From JBCBTJ01 sp039818665 (GTDB lineage Bacteria; Pseudomonadota; Alphaproteobacteria; Caulobacterales; Hyphomonadaceae): a stretch of DNA of 64,000 nt. The notes below the pieces were generated by a model. The model had not been told where the DNA came from. It saw only the letters and a program-made list of their open reading frames with translations, and ran no database searches. Positions 24,093 to 32,443 of this stretch are shown in pieces (position 1 is the stretch's first letter; every line of letters starts with the position of its first letter). Where the stretch lies: NCBI GenBank assembly GCA_039818665.1, contig JBCBTJ010000002.1, positions 1 through 64,000 on the forward strand. Reading direction: 5' to 3'. A program made the translations under genes and the position numbers.

Positions 24093-25133
24093 ATGACGCT
24101 AGTGCAAGAGCCGCGGGCCAAAGGCGACACGCAAGCTGTGAGCGACGATCCGGCGCTGTCCGTGGTCGTGCCTTGCTTCAATGAAGAAGAAAACCTGAAA
24201 GCCCTTCTAGATCGGACCCGGGCCGCCGCTGAGGCGAGCTTCGGCGAAGACTATGAAATCGTCCTGGTCGACGACGGTTCCAACGATCGCACCTGGCCGA
24301 TGATCGAGGAGGCCGCCGAGGCCTCAGCACAGATCATCGCCATCAAGCTGTCGCGCAATCACGGCCACCAGATCGCTTTGACATCCGGCCTCGCGCTCGC
24401 ACGCGGCGAAGTCATCCTCGTCATCGACGCCGATCTGCAAGACCCGCCCGAGCTGCTGGCCGACATGCTCGCGACAATGCGGGCAGAGGGCGCCGACGTC
24501 GTCTATGGCAAGCGCAAAACGCGCAAGGGCGAAACCTGGTTCAAAAAGGCTTCGGCGTCGCTGTTTTACCGGCTCCTGGCGCGGAACGCGGAGATCCAGC
24601 TGCCGCTGGACGCGGGTGATTTCAGACTAATGACCCGGCGTGTGGCCCAGGCGCTCGTCGCCATGCCCGAGGGCGATCGGTTTGTCCGCGGCATGGTGTC
24701 TTGGATCGGGCTGAAGCAGGTCGCTTTCGAATACACCCGCGATGAACGCCACGCCGGCGAGACCAAGTATCCGCTGCGCAAGATGCTGCGTCTCGCGGCC
24801 CACGCCTTTATGGGGTTCTCCATGCTGCCGCTGCGGTTCGCGGCGCGGTTCGCCGCCATCATGTTCTTTTTCATGATCGCCTTCATGATCTACGCGCTGG
24901 CGAGCTGGCTGCTGTTCGAGACGGTCTCGGGCTGGACCAGCCTGATGATCATGTTCGCCTTCTCCAGCGCCATGCAGTTCCTGGTGCTTTCGGTGCTGGG
25001 CGAATATGTCGGGCGCACTTACTTGGCCTCGAAGGGCCGTCCGCTTTTCATTGTGGACCAGGTCGCGGGCGCCCCGCTTGCACGGGTGGACGAAGCGCGG
25101 CAAAGCGCCCGTAATCCGGGAGTTTGGCTATGA
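24093..25133 (+). CDS. gtrB: GtrB-like polyprenyl-phosphate glycosyltransferase
   Basis: This 346-residue GT2 enzyme attaches a sugar from a nucleotide donor to undecaprenyl phosphate on the cytoplasmic face. The GT-A motifs are visible: SVVVPCFNEEENL, EIVLVDDGSNDRT, LSRNHGHQIALTSGL and VIDADLQDPPELL (DAD metal site), then DAGDFRLMTRR. Two C-terminal membrane helices (about residues 250-275 and 285-315) and the conserved GEYVGRTYLASKGRPLFIV follow, all typical of GtrB/ArnC. GAGGACGGG lies just before the ATG. The stop overlaps the next ATG (ATGA), tying it to the methyltransferase. Confidence 0.92.
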   Translation: MTLVQEPRAKGDTQAVSDDPALSVVVPCFNEEENLKALLDRTRAAAEASFGEDYEIVLVDDGSNDRTWPMIEEAAEASAQIIAIKLSRNHGHQIALTSGLALARGEVILVIDADLQDPPELLADMLATMRAEGADVVYGKRKTRKGETWFKKASASLFYRLLARNAEIQLPLDAGDFRLMTRRVAQALVAMPEGDRFVRGMVSWIGLKQVAFEYTRDERHAGETKYPLRKMLRLAAHAFMGFSMLPLRFAARFAAIMFFFMIAFMIYALASWLLFETVSGWTSLMIMFAFSSAMQFLVLSVLGEYVGRTYLASKGRPLFIVDQVAGAPLARVDEARQSARNPGVWL

Positions 25134-25885
25134 GCCATGTCTATAGCGACGCTTTCTACGACTATATCGAACAGGGATCGCGCCGGTCCGCCCAAGCTTT
25201 CATTGAAATTCTAAAAGAACACGTGACTTTCGAATCCGTGCTCGACGTCGGCTGCGGGCGCGGCGCCTGGCTCAGCGAATGGGAGCAAGCCGGGCTCAAG
25301 ACCATCGCGGGCCTCGATGGCGACTATGTCGAGCGCGACAAGCTCCACATCAGTCCGAAGAAATTCACGGCCGTTGATCTGTCGCGCCGGTTCAATTTGG
25401 GAAAACGCTTCGATTTGGTGCAATGCCTGGAGGTCGCCGAGCATCTGCCGGCAACCTCCGCCGCAGGCCTTGTGAATTCCCTCGCCGAGCATGGCGACAT
25501 CATCGTCTTTTCAGCTGCGACGCCCGGCCAAGGCGGGGAAAACCACATCAACGAAAAGCCGCTCGGCTATTGGCGCGGCCTGTTTTCAGCGCACGCCTAC
25601 GAGGTCTACGACCCCATAAGGCCGGCGCTCAAAGACAATGACCACATCATGCCCTGGTATCGATACAACACGCTCGTCTACGCCAATTCAGCGGGCCGAG
25701 CGCGGTTCTCCGCCGACTTCAAAGCGACGCACATCCCGATCGACTCGCCGATCCCCCGGGGCGGAGACCTATCCTGGAAACTGCGCAAAGCAGTGGTCCG
25801 CCAGCTGCCCCGCCCGATCGTGAATTGGATCGCGTCAGCGAACGCGGCGCGCACCGCCACCAAGCTGAAAAAGGCCCCTCAATAG
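25130..25885 (+). CDS. Class I SAM-dependent methyltransferase in the gtr operon
   Basis: This 251-residue protein has the SAM-binding motif VLDVGCGRGAWL (residues 38-49) and LVQCLEVAEHLP further on, as in sugar or polysaccharide methyltransferases of the Methyltransf_23 type. It shares an ATGA overlap with gtrB, so it is almost certainly co-translated and may modify the sugar that the Gtr system adds (inference). A long C-terminal basic segment (KLRKAVVRQLPRPIVNWI) could lie on the membrane. ATG 25130 was chosen over TTG two codons earlier because of the overlap and GGGAG upstream. Its end overlaps the convergent acyl-CoA dehydrogenase gene by 7 bp. Confidence 0.82.
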   Translation: MSHVYSDAFYDYIEQGSRRSAQAFIEILKEHVTFESVLDVGCGRGAWLSEWEQAGLKTIAGLDGDYVERDKLHISPKKFTAVDLSRRFNLGKRFDLVQCLEVAEHLPATSAAGLVNSLAEHGDIIVFSAATPGQGGENHINEKPLGYWRGLFSAHAYEVYDPIRPALKDNDHIMPWYRYNTLVYANSAGRARFSADFKATHIPIDSPIPRGGDLSWKLRKAVVRQLPRPIVNWIASANAARTATKLKKAPQ

Positions 25886-27051
25886 CTTTTCGGCAGGCCG
25901 AGCACGCGCTCTGAGATGAAGTTCAAGATCATCTCGCGGCTGACCGGCGCGATGCGGGCGAGCATCGCCTCGCGCATCCAGCGCTCTACCTGATATTCCT
26001 TGGCATAGCCCATGCCGCCATGGGCGAGCACGGCGGCCTCGCACGCTGTGAAGCCGGCCTCCGCGCCGAGATATTTCGCCGCGTTCGCTTCGGCCCCGCA
26101 CTCCTCGCCGGCGTCGAACAGGGCGGCCGCCTTATAAGCGAGCAACTCCGCGGCCGACAGCTCCGCCCAGCTTTTCGCCAGCGGGTGGGCGACGCCCTGG
26201 TTCTGACCGATCGGCCGGCCGAACACGACCCGCTCATTGGCGTATTGCGCCGCACGCTCGATCGCCGCAAAGCCGAGGCCAACCGCTTCCGCAGCGAACA
26301 GAACCCGCTCCGGGTTCAGCCCTTGCAGCAGGTATTTGAACCCGGCCCCCTCCTCGCCGATCAGGTGCTCTTTCGGCACTTCCAGCCCGTCGATGAAGAG
26401 CGTGTTGCACTCCACCGCCTTGCGGCCCATTTTCGGGATCGGATTGGCCTCGATCCGGTTCCGGTCGAGATCGGTGTAGAAGAGCGACAGGCCGAGATAG
26501 GGCTTGGCGCACTGATCCTTCGGCGTGGTGCGCGCGATGATCAGGATCTTGTCGGCGCGCTGGGCGCCGGTCGTCCAGATCTTGCGGCCATTGATCGTGT
26601 AGCCGGAATTGGTGCGCTCGGCCTTCGTCTCCAGCGAGGAGGTGTCGAGGCCGGAATTCGGCTCGGTGACGGCGAAGCACATTTTCTCCTCGCCGGAGAT
26701 GATCTTCGGCAGGTTCTCCCGCTTCTGTTCGTCCGTCCCGAACTTCTCCAGCGGTTTCGGCCCGAAAATGTTGAGGTGGATCGCCGAGGCGCCGGAAAAA
26801 CCCGCGCCGGACCTTGTGACGGTCTGCATCACCAAAGACGCTTCGGTGAGCCCCAGCCCGGCGCCGCCATACTCCTCGGGAAACGCGACCCCCAGCCAGC
26901 CGCCGGCCGCCATCGCATCGGTGAACGCCTCAGGCCAGTCGCCGCTCTCATCGGTCTTGGACCAATACTCGTCGTCGAACTGGGCGCAGGTGCGCGTCAC
27001 CGCGTCTTTGATGGCGTGCTGATCTTCAGTCATGGCGCCGATGGCGTGCAT
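25879..27051 (-). CDS. Acyl-CoA dehydrogenase family protein
   Basis: This 390-residue flavoenzyme has the family signatures CFAVTEPNSGLDTSSLET (FAD/substrate region, residues about 125-142), GRKIWTTGAQRADKIL and the C-terminal AVLAHGGMGYAKEYQVERWMRE. The usual catalytic-base segment (IYEGT) is replaced by RIAPVSREMILNFISERVLGLPKSY, a variant common in a subgroup of bacterial dehydrogenases with unknown substrates. It would oxidise an acyl-CoA at the alpha-beta position and pass electrons to ETF. AGGGAG precedes ATG 27051. It is a single gene in its neighbourhood, next to the ThiO gene on the same strand. Confidence 0.9.
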   Translation of the reverse strand: MHAIGAMTEDQHAIKDAVTRTCAQFDDEYWSKTDESGDWPEAFTDAMAAGGWLGVAFPEEYGGAGLGLTEASLVMQTVTRSGAGFSGASAIHLNIFGPKPLEKFGTDEQKRENLPKIISGEEKMCFAVTEPNSGLDTSSLETKAERTNSGYTINGRKIWTTGAQRADKILIIARTTPKDQCAKPYLGLSLFYTDLDRNRIEANPIPKMGRKAVECNTLFIDGLEVPKEHLIGEEGAGFKYLLQGLNPERVLFAAEAVGLGFAAIERAAQYANERVVFGRPIGQNQGVAHPLAKSWAELSAAELLAYKAAALFDAGEECGAEANAAKYLGAEAGFTACEAAVLAHGGMGYAKEYQVERWMREAMLARIAPVSREMILNFISERVLGLPKSY

Positions 27052-27105
27052 GGCTCGTCTCCCTTTGCGGTGAGACTTAGGCCGGCGGTGAAAACCCGTC
27101 CAGCG

Positions 27106-28167
27106 TCAGGGCGTCGCGGCGGCGAACCGATCCGGCGCGAAGGCGGCGGCGAGCTCGGACGGCGCGCCGCCCAGCGCCATGTCGGCGACGATCTCAGCCG
27201 TGATCGGCGCGAGCAGCACGCCGTTGCGATAGTGGCCGGTCGCGACGAGCCGGGCCGGCGCGGTCCAACCGATCATCGGCGCATGGTCCGGCGTCGCGGG
27301 GCGAACCCCAGCCCAGGCCTCAAGCACGCCGCCCGCAGCGAGCGTCGGACACAAGCGCGCGGCCCGCGCTTGCAAGTCGGCGACGATTTCGGCGTCGGCG
27401 TCGCCGCGGGTCCGCCCGGGCTCGACCGTGGCGCCGATCAGCGTCCGGTCGGATTTCGGCACGATGTAGAGATCGCCGGCCCGGACGACGCGCGTCGGCC
27501 GCCCGGCGTCCGGCGACAGGGACACGACCTGCCCTCCGACAGGCGCGACGCCCTTCGTCCTCCACCCCGTGCACTGAATGCGGACAGCGGCTTCGGGCGG
27601 TTCCGCGTCGGCGAACGCCACGCCGGCCTGGCGCGCGGCGTCAATGAGCGCGGCGACGACGGCGCGATTGTCGACTTGCATATCCGTCGGCAGCAGCAAG
27701 CCGCCTTCGGTCTCCCCCGACAGCGTCGGCTCCAACGCCCTCGCCTCGGACGCCAAGAGCGCCTCGCTTGCGACGCCCTTCGCCGCGAGGGCGGCTTCAA
27801 GCGCGGCGAGTCTCGCGGCCTCGCCCGCACATGTCGCAATCGCGAGCGTCGGCGTTTTGTCGAAGCCGAGCGCAACGCCAGTCGCCGCGGTCAACGCATC
27901 GGCGAAGTCCGGCCAAAGCGCCGCGCCGGCCAAACAAAACTCAAATAGCTCAGGGTGCGCGCCCTGTTCGCCCGCCGCCTCAAAACCAGGCGCCAACATG
28001 CCGGCGGCCGCCCAGCTTGCGCCGCGTCCCGGCGCGGCGGTGTCGTAGACCGTGATCCGGGCGCCTCGCCGCGCCAGCGCCCAAGCGCAGGACAAGCCGA
28101 TGATCCCGGCGCCGATAATGGCGATGTCGGGCGCGCGGCCAGGTCTATCGGCGGAGGCGGCGGTCAT
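27106..28167 (-). CDS. thiO: Glycine oxidase ThiO (FAD-dependent)
   Basis: This 353-residue FAD-dependent amine oxidase begins with the dinucleotide-binding IAIIGAGIIGLSCAWALARRG, followed by GRGASWAAAGMLAPGFEA, the ThiO-specific block. The C-terminal half carries DLYIVPKSDRTLIGATVEPG and the family end ATGHYRNGVLLAPITAEIVADM. ThiO makes the glycine imine used with ThiS and ThiG for the thiazole ring of thiamine. thiG and thiS lie 7-8 kb away, so the pathway genes are scattered. ATG 28167 was chosen over a TTG six codons upstream. I see no TPP riboswitch ahead of this gene. Confidence 0.9.
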   Translation of the reverse strand: MTAASADRPGRAPDIAIIGAGIIGLSCAWALARRGARITVYDTAAPGRGASWAAAGMLAPGFEAAGEQGAHPELFEFCLAGAALWPDFADALTAATGVALGFDKTPTLAIATCAGEAARLAALEAALAAKGVASEALLASEARALEPTLSGETEGGLLLPTDMQVDNRAVVAALIDAARQAGVAFADAEPPEAAVRIQCTGWRTKGVAPVGGQVVSLSPDAGRPTRVVRAGDLYIVPKSDRTLIGATVEPGRTRGDADAEIVADLQARAARLCPTLAAGGVLEAWAGVRPATPDHAPMIGWTAPARLVATGHYRNGVLLAPITAEIVADMALGGAPSELAAAFAPDRFAAATP

Positions 28168-28229
28168 CTCGTCGAGGCATAGCAAATCGCGTCCGCCTGA
28201 CCAGGCGCCGCAGCCTCATCGCGACGGCG

Positions 28230-28637
28230 TCAATTCGCGCGGCGACGCTCTACCCGCCAAAACTTGAGGAAGGCGGCGGCCCAACGACGATCCTGAAAAA
28301 TCAAGGTTTTTTCCAGGCTGTCATGCCGCCATGACGTTTTGACCATGATTTCGGGGGCGTCACGGCACGTGTCGTCGGCAGGGCAGGTTTCCGATCGCCA
28401 GCGCGTGAACGCGTCGATCGCCTGCGCCAAAACCGACTCTTCCGCCGCGCTTTCAAGGTCGACGCGGACGACGACGTCAGACATTTCTTGCCCACCCCGA
28501 ACGCTTGTCACTTCAGTGATGCGAGCCTGCGCGACCGCCCTGCCCATGTCAAACCAACCCTTCGCACCTGCGTCAAATTGCTTAAAGACGTCGGGAAGTC
28601 TTGCAGGATCGGGGCCAGCCGCCCAATTGCGATTCAT
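28230..28637 (-). CDS. Hypothetical protein
   Basis: This encodes 135 residues with no recognised family. The protein is acidic in the middle with two close cysteines (SETCPADDTCRDAPE) and a basic C-terminus (KFWRVERRRAN); no signal peptide or membrane helix is evident. Codon use and lack of internal stops support coding. The start is doubtful: ATG 28637 avoids overlap with the divergent iron-binding protein gene, but an ATG at 28715 is in frame and would overlap it by 35 bp. Ribosome binding sites are weak at both. Confidence 0.5.
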   Translation of the reverse strand: MNRNWAAGPDPARLPDVFKQFDAGAKGWFDMGRAVAQARITEVTSVRGGQEMSDVVVRVDLESAAEESVLAQAIDAFTRWRSETCPADDTCRDAPEIMVKTSWRHDSLEKTLIFQDRRWAAAFLKFWRVERRRAN

Positions 28638-28646
28638 TCTCAATTG
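28624..28646. promoter_or_regulatory. Possible iron-responsive operator (CAATTG-N11-CAATTG)
   Basis: Two CAATTG hexamers flank CGATTCATTCT in an AT-rich pocket 35-57 bp upstream of the ferric-binding protein start. The core GAGAATGAAT (minus strand) is reminiscent of Fur-type hexamer arrays. The match to any defined Fur or Irr consensus is partial, so this is only a candidate. Confidence 0.2.
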
Positions 28647-28680
28647 TGATTTGTGGAAGCGAGCTTCTGGAAAAGAGATT

Positions 28681-29712
28681 ATGAGATCAGTTATCGCCGC
28701 CGCCGGTTTGGCCATCGCCGCATGTTCTCAACCGCCGTCGGACACCGACCCGGCGGACATGGGCGAGATCAACATCTACAGCGCCCGCCACTATGACTCC
28801 GACCGCATTCTATACGACGCGTTTGAGGCCGAAACGGGGATCACCGTCCGCTTCCGTGAAGCCGGCGCCGCGCAGCTGCTCGAGACGATGAAAGCCGAAG
28901 GCGCGGCGAGCCCGGCCGATGTGGTCATCGCCGCGGACGCCGGCACGCTCTGGCGCTTCCAGGACGCCGGCCTGTTGCAGCCCGTACAGTCCGACGCGTT
29001 GGACGCGGCCATTCCAGCGCAGCTGCGCGAGGCGGACGGCCACTGGTTCGGTCTCGCCAAGCGCGTTCGCGTGATCGCCTATGATCCGGAGCGCCTCGCC
29101 CCCGAACAAGTCGACGACTATCTCGATCTCGCGGACCCGGGCCTCGCCGGCGAGGTCTGCATGCGGTCGAGTTCGAACGTCTACAACCTCTCCCTGCTGG
29201 GCGACATGATCGAGCGGGTGGGCGCTGAGGCGGCGGAGGCCTGGGCCGGCGCGGTGGCCGAGAATTTCGCCCGCGATCCGGAAGGCGGCGACACGGCGCA
29301 GATCGAGTCCGTCGCAGCCGGCGCGTGTTCGGCGACCATTGTGAACCACTATTATTGGGTCCGCCTCGCTGCGGACGGCTCGAACGCGCAGAAAGCCGCC
29401 GCCGAAAAGGTCAGCCTGTCCTTTCCCGGTTCAGAGGCCGGCGGCACGCATGTGAATGTCACCGGCGCCGGTGTCGCAGCCAATGCGCCGAATCGCGACG
29501 CCGCGATCCGGTTCTTAGAGTTCCTCGCCACGCCCGATGGCCAAACCATGTTGACGACCGAGACCAAAGAGTTCCCGATCGTCGCCGGCGCGACGCCGCC
29601 GGCCGGCCTGGACCTGCTGCCAACTTTTGAAGAGGCGACGACGCAGATCGGCGCCTACGGCGAAAACCAGGTCGAGGCGCAGGCCATTTACGACCGGGTC
29701 GGCTGGAATTAG
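28681..29712 (+). CDS. Ferric iron ABC transporter, substrate-binding lipoprotein (FbpA/FutA type)
   Basis: This 343-residue protein has a lipobox (IAAC, Cys15), so it is membrane anchored rather than free in the periplasm. The class signature INIYSARHYDSD (residues 31-41) and the iron-coordinating tyrosines in VYNLSL (about 167-172) and NHYYWVRL (Tyr224, Tyr225) identify a ferric-binding protein of the FbpA family. It captures Fe(III) for the permease and ATPase encoded directly downstream. ATG 28681 follows GGAAAAGAG. The thiamine-binding ThiB family is the alternative, given nearby thi genes, but the tyrosine pair argues for iron. Confidence 0.88.
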   Translation: MRSVIAAAGLAIAACSQPPSDTDPADMGEINIYSARHYDSDRILYDAFEAETGITVRFREAGAAQLLETMKAEGAASPADVVIAADAGTLWRFQDAGLLQPVQSDALDAAIPAQLREADGHWFGLAKRVRVIAYDPERLAPEQVDDYLDLADPGLAGEVCMRSSSNVYNLSLLGDMIERVGAEAAEAWAGAVAENFARDPEGGDTAQIESVAAGACSATIVNHYYWVRLAADGSNAQKAAAEKVSLSFPGSEAGGTHVNVTGAGVAANAPNRDAAIRFLEFLATPDGQTMLTTETKEFPIVAGATPPAGLDLLPTFEEATTQIGAYGENQVEAQAIYDRVGWN

Positions 29713-31336
29713 CGCGCTCAACCCTTCGGCCAGCTTCGCGACGGCCCGCCGGCTGTTCCGGCGCGCGGACCTCGTCGCCCTGGCTCTGATCCTTGCGCTC
29801 GGCTTTCCGATCGCGGTGGTTCTGTTCGAAGCCGTCCTCGGCGGCGGCGAGATCTGGCGGCATATCGCATCGACCACGTTGACAGGCTACGCCCTGAACA
29901 CCGTCGCGCTGCTCACCATCGCCGCCGTGTTGATGCTGATCACGGCCGTCCCCGCCGCCTGGCTGGTCACCATGCGCGCCTTCCCGGGCCGCGGCGTATT
30001 CGAATGGCTCTTGATCCTGCCGCTCGCCGCGCCGGGTTACGTGCTGGCCGTCGCCTATGCGGACCTGCTCGGCGTCGGCGGACCGGTGCAAAGCGCCCTG
30101 CGCGAGGCCACCGGCTGGGCCGCGCGCGACTATTGGTTCCCGCCAATCAAGAGCGTGCCCGGCTGCGCTTTCGTCCTTGCTTCGGCCCTTTACCCTTATG
30201 TCTACCTCACCGCGCGGGCGGCCTTTGTGAGCCAATCGGTCTGTACGCTTGAGGCCGCGCGCAGCCTCGGCGCCTCGCCGCGGCGGACGTTCTGGCGCGT
30301 CGCCCTGCCCGCCGCCCGCCCCGCCATCGCCGCCGGCCTCGCCTTGGCCTTGATGGAGGCGGCGGCCGATTTCGGCGCGGCGGATTTCCTCGGCGCGCCG
30401 ACGCTCACCGTCGGCGTCTTCCGCGCCTGGTCCAGCTATGGCGATGTCGGCGCAGCCGCGCGGATCGCGATCCTGGTCGTGGCGCTGATGCTCACTCTGC
30501 AATGGATAGAGCGGCGCCAGCGCGGCCAAGCCGGCTCGGCCGCCACTTCGGTCCGCTGGCGCCCGCTCGCGCGGGAACGGATGACCGGTTTGGCGGCCCT
30601 TGGCGCGTCGGCGTTCTGCGCCGGCGTCTTTCTTATCGGCTTCGCTTTGCCCGTCGGCCGGCTGATCTGGGTCGCGCTTGAGACCGCGCCGACCTCGCCG
30701 CCGCTTGGCGAGCATGTCCGCAACTCGCTGGTGCTGGCCGCCGCGGGCGCGAGCGTCGCCTTTGTGTTGGCGCTCTCAGCCGCGCTGCTCGGGCGCGGCG
30801 ACCGCCCCTCCGGACGGCTGGCGAACACGATCGTCGCCGCCGGTTATGCGACGCCCGGCGCGGTGCTCGCCCTCGGCGCCCTCGCCTTAGCGGTCTTGCT
30901 GCCGGGCGGACTCGCGGGCGGCGCGGCCATCGCGCTTCTGGTTTGGACCTATGCGGTGCGCTTCACCGCGGCCGGCGCCGCGCCCATCGAGGCGGCGCTG
31001 CGCCGGGCGCCGGCGAGTCTCGGCCATGCCGCGCAAAGCCTCGGCGCAGGGCCGATCCGTCGGACCTTGCAGGTCGACCTGCCGCTCGCCCTGCCCGGCG
31101 CGGCCGCCGCGGCGCTGATCCTGTTCGTGGAGACGCTGAAAGAGCTGCCGGCGACCTTCATGCTCGCGCCTTATGGCTGGGACACGCTCGCCGTGCGCGC
31201 CTACACGCTCGCCTCCGATGAGCGTCTCGCCGCCGCCGCCGCGCCCTCCTTGTTGATCACGCTCGCCGGCCTCGGACCGGTGATCCTGCTCTCCTGGGGC
31301 CTGGCGCGCGCGCGGCCCGGAGCGCCGGGCGCATGA
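29627..31336 (+). CDS. Ferric iron ABC transporter permease (FbpB type, fused two-domain)
   Basis: This protein of up to 569 residues has about twelve membrane helices and two binding-protein-dependent permease domains, each with an EAA-like loop: EAARSLGASPRRTFWRVALPAARPA (first half) and HAAQSLGAGPIRRTLQVDLPLALPG (second). Such fused permeases are standard for FbpB/FutB. The start is uncertain. ATG 29627 overlaps fbpA by 86 bp and yields a very basic leader that looks like an out-of-frame reading of fbpA; no ATG or GTG occurs close to the fbpA stop, where only ATT (29708) is available. The 3' end overlaps the ATPase gene as ATGA. Confidence 0.85.
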   Translation: MKRRRRRSAPTAKTRSRRRPFTTGSAGISALNPSASFATARRLFRRADLVALALILALGFPIAVVLFEAVLGGGEIWRHIASTTLTGYALNTVALLTIAAVLMLITAVPAAWLVTMRAFPGRGVFEWLLILPLAAPGYVLAVAYADLLGVGGPVQSALREATGWAARDYWFPPIKSVPGCAFVLASALYPYVYLTARAAFVSQSVCTLEAARSLGASPRRTFWRVALPAARPAIAAGLALALMEAAADFGAADFLGAPTLTVGVFRAWSSYGDVGAAARIAILVVALMLTLQWIERRQRGQAGSAATSVRWRPLARERMTGLAALGASAFCAGVFLIGFALPVGRLIWVALETAPTSPPLGEHVRNSLVLAAAGASVAFVLALSAALLGRGDRPSGRLANTIVAAGYATPGAVLALGALALAVLLPGGLAGGAAIALLVWTYAVRFTAAGAAPIEAALRRAPASLGHAAQSLGAGPIRRTLQVDLPLALPGAAAAALILFVETLKELPATFMLAPYGWDTLAVRAYTLASDERLAAAAAPSLLITLAGLGPVILLSWGLARARPGAPGA

Positions 31337-32352
31337 GCTACGCCGCGATCACGCTCGAGCGCATCACGCGCCGATACAAAGGCCGCGCCGTCGTCGAGGA
31401 TGTCGACCTAACCCTGCCGCCAGGCTCGGTCACAGCGCTCGTCGGCGCGTCGGGCGCGGGGAAATCGACGCTGCTCCGCCTCATCGCTGGCCTGGAAGCG
31501 CCCGACGCCGGCGAGATCCGCGCGGGCGACGAAGTGCTGTCGTCTCCCACGCGCCTCGTTCCGCCCGAAAAGCGCGGCGTCGGCCTCATCTTCCAGGACT
31601 TCGCGCTGTTCCCGAACATGACAGCGCTCGAAAACGTACGCTTCGGGCTCGCCGATCTGCCGCGCGAGGCCGCGGACGCCCAAGCGCGCGCCTGGATCGA
31701 CCGGCTCGGCCTTGCCGAGCGCGCGGGCGCCTATCCGCATCAACTCTCCGGCGGCGAGCAGCAGCGCGTCTCCATCGCCCGCGCCCTGGCCCCGAAGCCG
31801 CGCGCCGTGTTGATGGACGAGCCGTTCTCGGGGCTCGACCCGTCTTTGCGCGAGGAGGCCCGCGCCGCCGCGCTGGGCGCGGTGGCGGCCTCGGGCGCGC
31901 CGGCGCTGCTGGTCACCCATGACGCAGAGGAAGCCCTGTCGGCCGCCGACCAAGTGGCCATCATGCATGGCGGGCGCATCCTCCAGACCGGCGCGCCCGA
32001 AGCGGTCTATTGCGCCCCCGCGGACCCCGTCTCGGCCGCCGCGCTCGGCCCCGTCAACCGCCTGCCCGGCGGCGATCCAACGACCGCGGCCCTGGCCGCC
32101 GCGGCTGGCGCGCCGGCCGGCGCTGATCTGTTCGTGCGTCCCGAAGGCGTCCTCATCGCGTCGGACGGGCCCGTTGAAGCCATGGTCGAGACCTCGGCCC
32201 GCACCGGACCCTTGAGAACCTTGCGCCTCCGAGCCGGCGAGATCGCCTTGCGGGCGGTCGGGCCGCCTGATAGCGCGCCCAAGGCGGGCGACGCCTGCCG
32301 TATCGCGCTGGACCCGCACGCGGTCATCCTATTCGGCCCGACCTCGCGCTAG
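31333..32352 (+). CDS. Ferric iron ABC transporter ATP-binding protein (FbpC type)
   Basis: This 339-residue ATPase energises the importer. Motifs: Walker A GASGAGKST (about residues 38-46), Q-loop LIFQDFALFPNM, signature LSGGEQQR, Walker B AVLMDEPFSGLDP, and the H-loop LLVTHDAEEAL. A C-terminal regulatory domain of about 100 residues (TOBE-like, LFVRPEGVLI) follows, as in FbpC/FutC. Its ATG overlaps the permease stop by 4 bp, completing a three-gene importer operon. Confidence 0.92.
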   Translation: MSYAAITLERITRRYKGRAVVEDVDLTLPPGSVTALVGASGAGKSTLLRLIAGLEAPDAGEIRAGDEVLSSPTRLVPPEKRGVGLIFQDFALFPNMTALENVRFGLADLPREAADAQARAWIDRLGLAERAGAYPHQLSGGEQQRVSIARALAPKPRAVLMDEPFSGLDPSLREEARAAALGAVAASGAPALLVTHDAEEALSAADQVAIMHGGRILQTGAPEAVYCAPADPVSAAALGPVNRLPGGDPTTAALAAAAGAPAGADLFVRPEGVLIASDGPVEAMVETSARTGPLRTLRLRAGEIALRAVGPPDSAPKAGDACRIALDPHAVILFGPTSR

Positions 32353-32443
32353 GCTGACAAATTCGTCATTCTGCAGGCCGCGTCTCGCTTTGGCGTTCAA
32401 CGCGCCGTAAATTCGCGCGAATTTGATGTTGGAGCGTTATCGT

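Noticed and set aside
29459..30715. A long minus-strand frame across the iron permease gene
   Set aside because: Arg/Gly/Ala-rich low-complexity translation typical of the opposite strand of a GC-rich gene.
28678..32352. Thiamine ABC importer (ThiBPQ) given nearby thi genes
   Set aside because: The binding protein has the FbpA-type tyrosine pair and IYSARHY signature, and no TPP riboswitch precedes it, so ferric iron is the better substrate.
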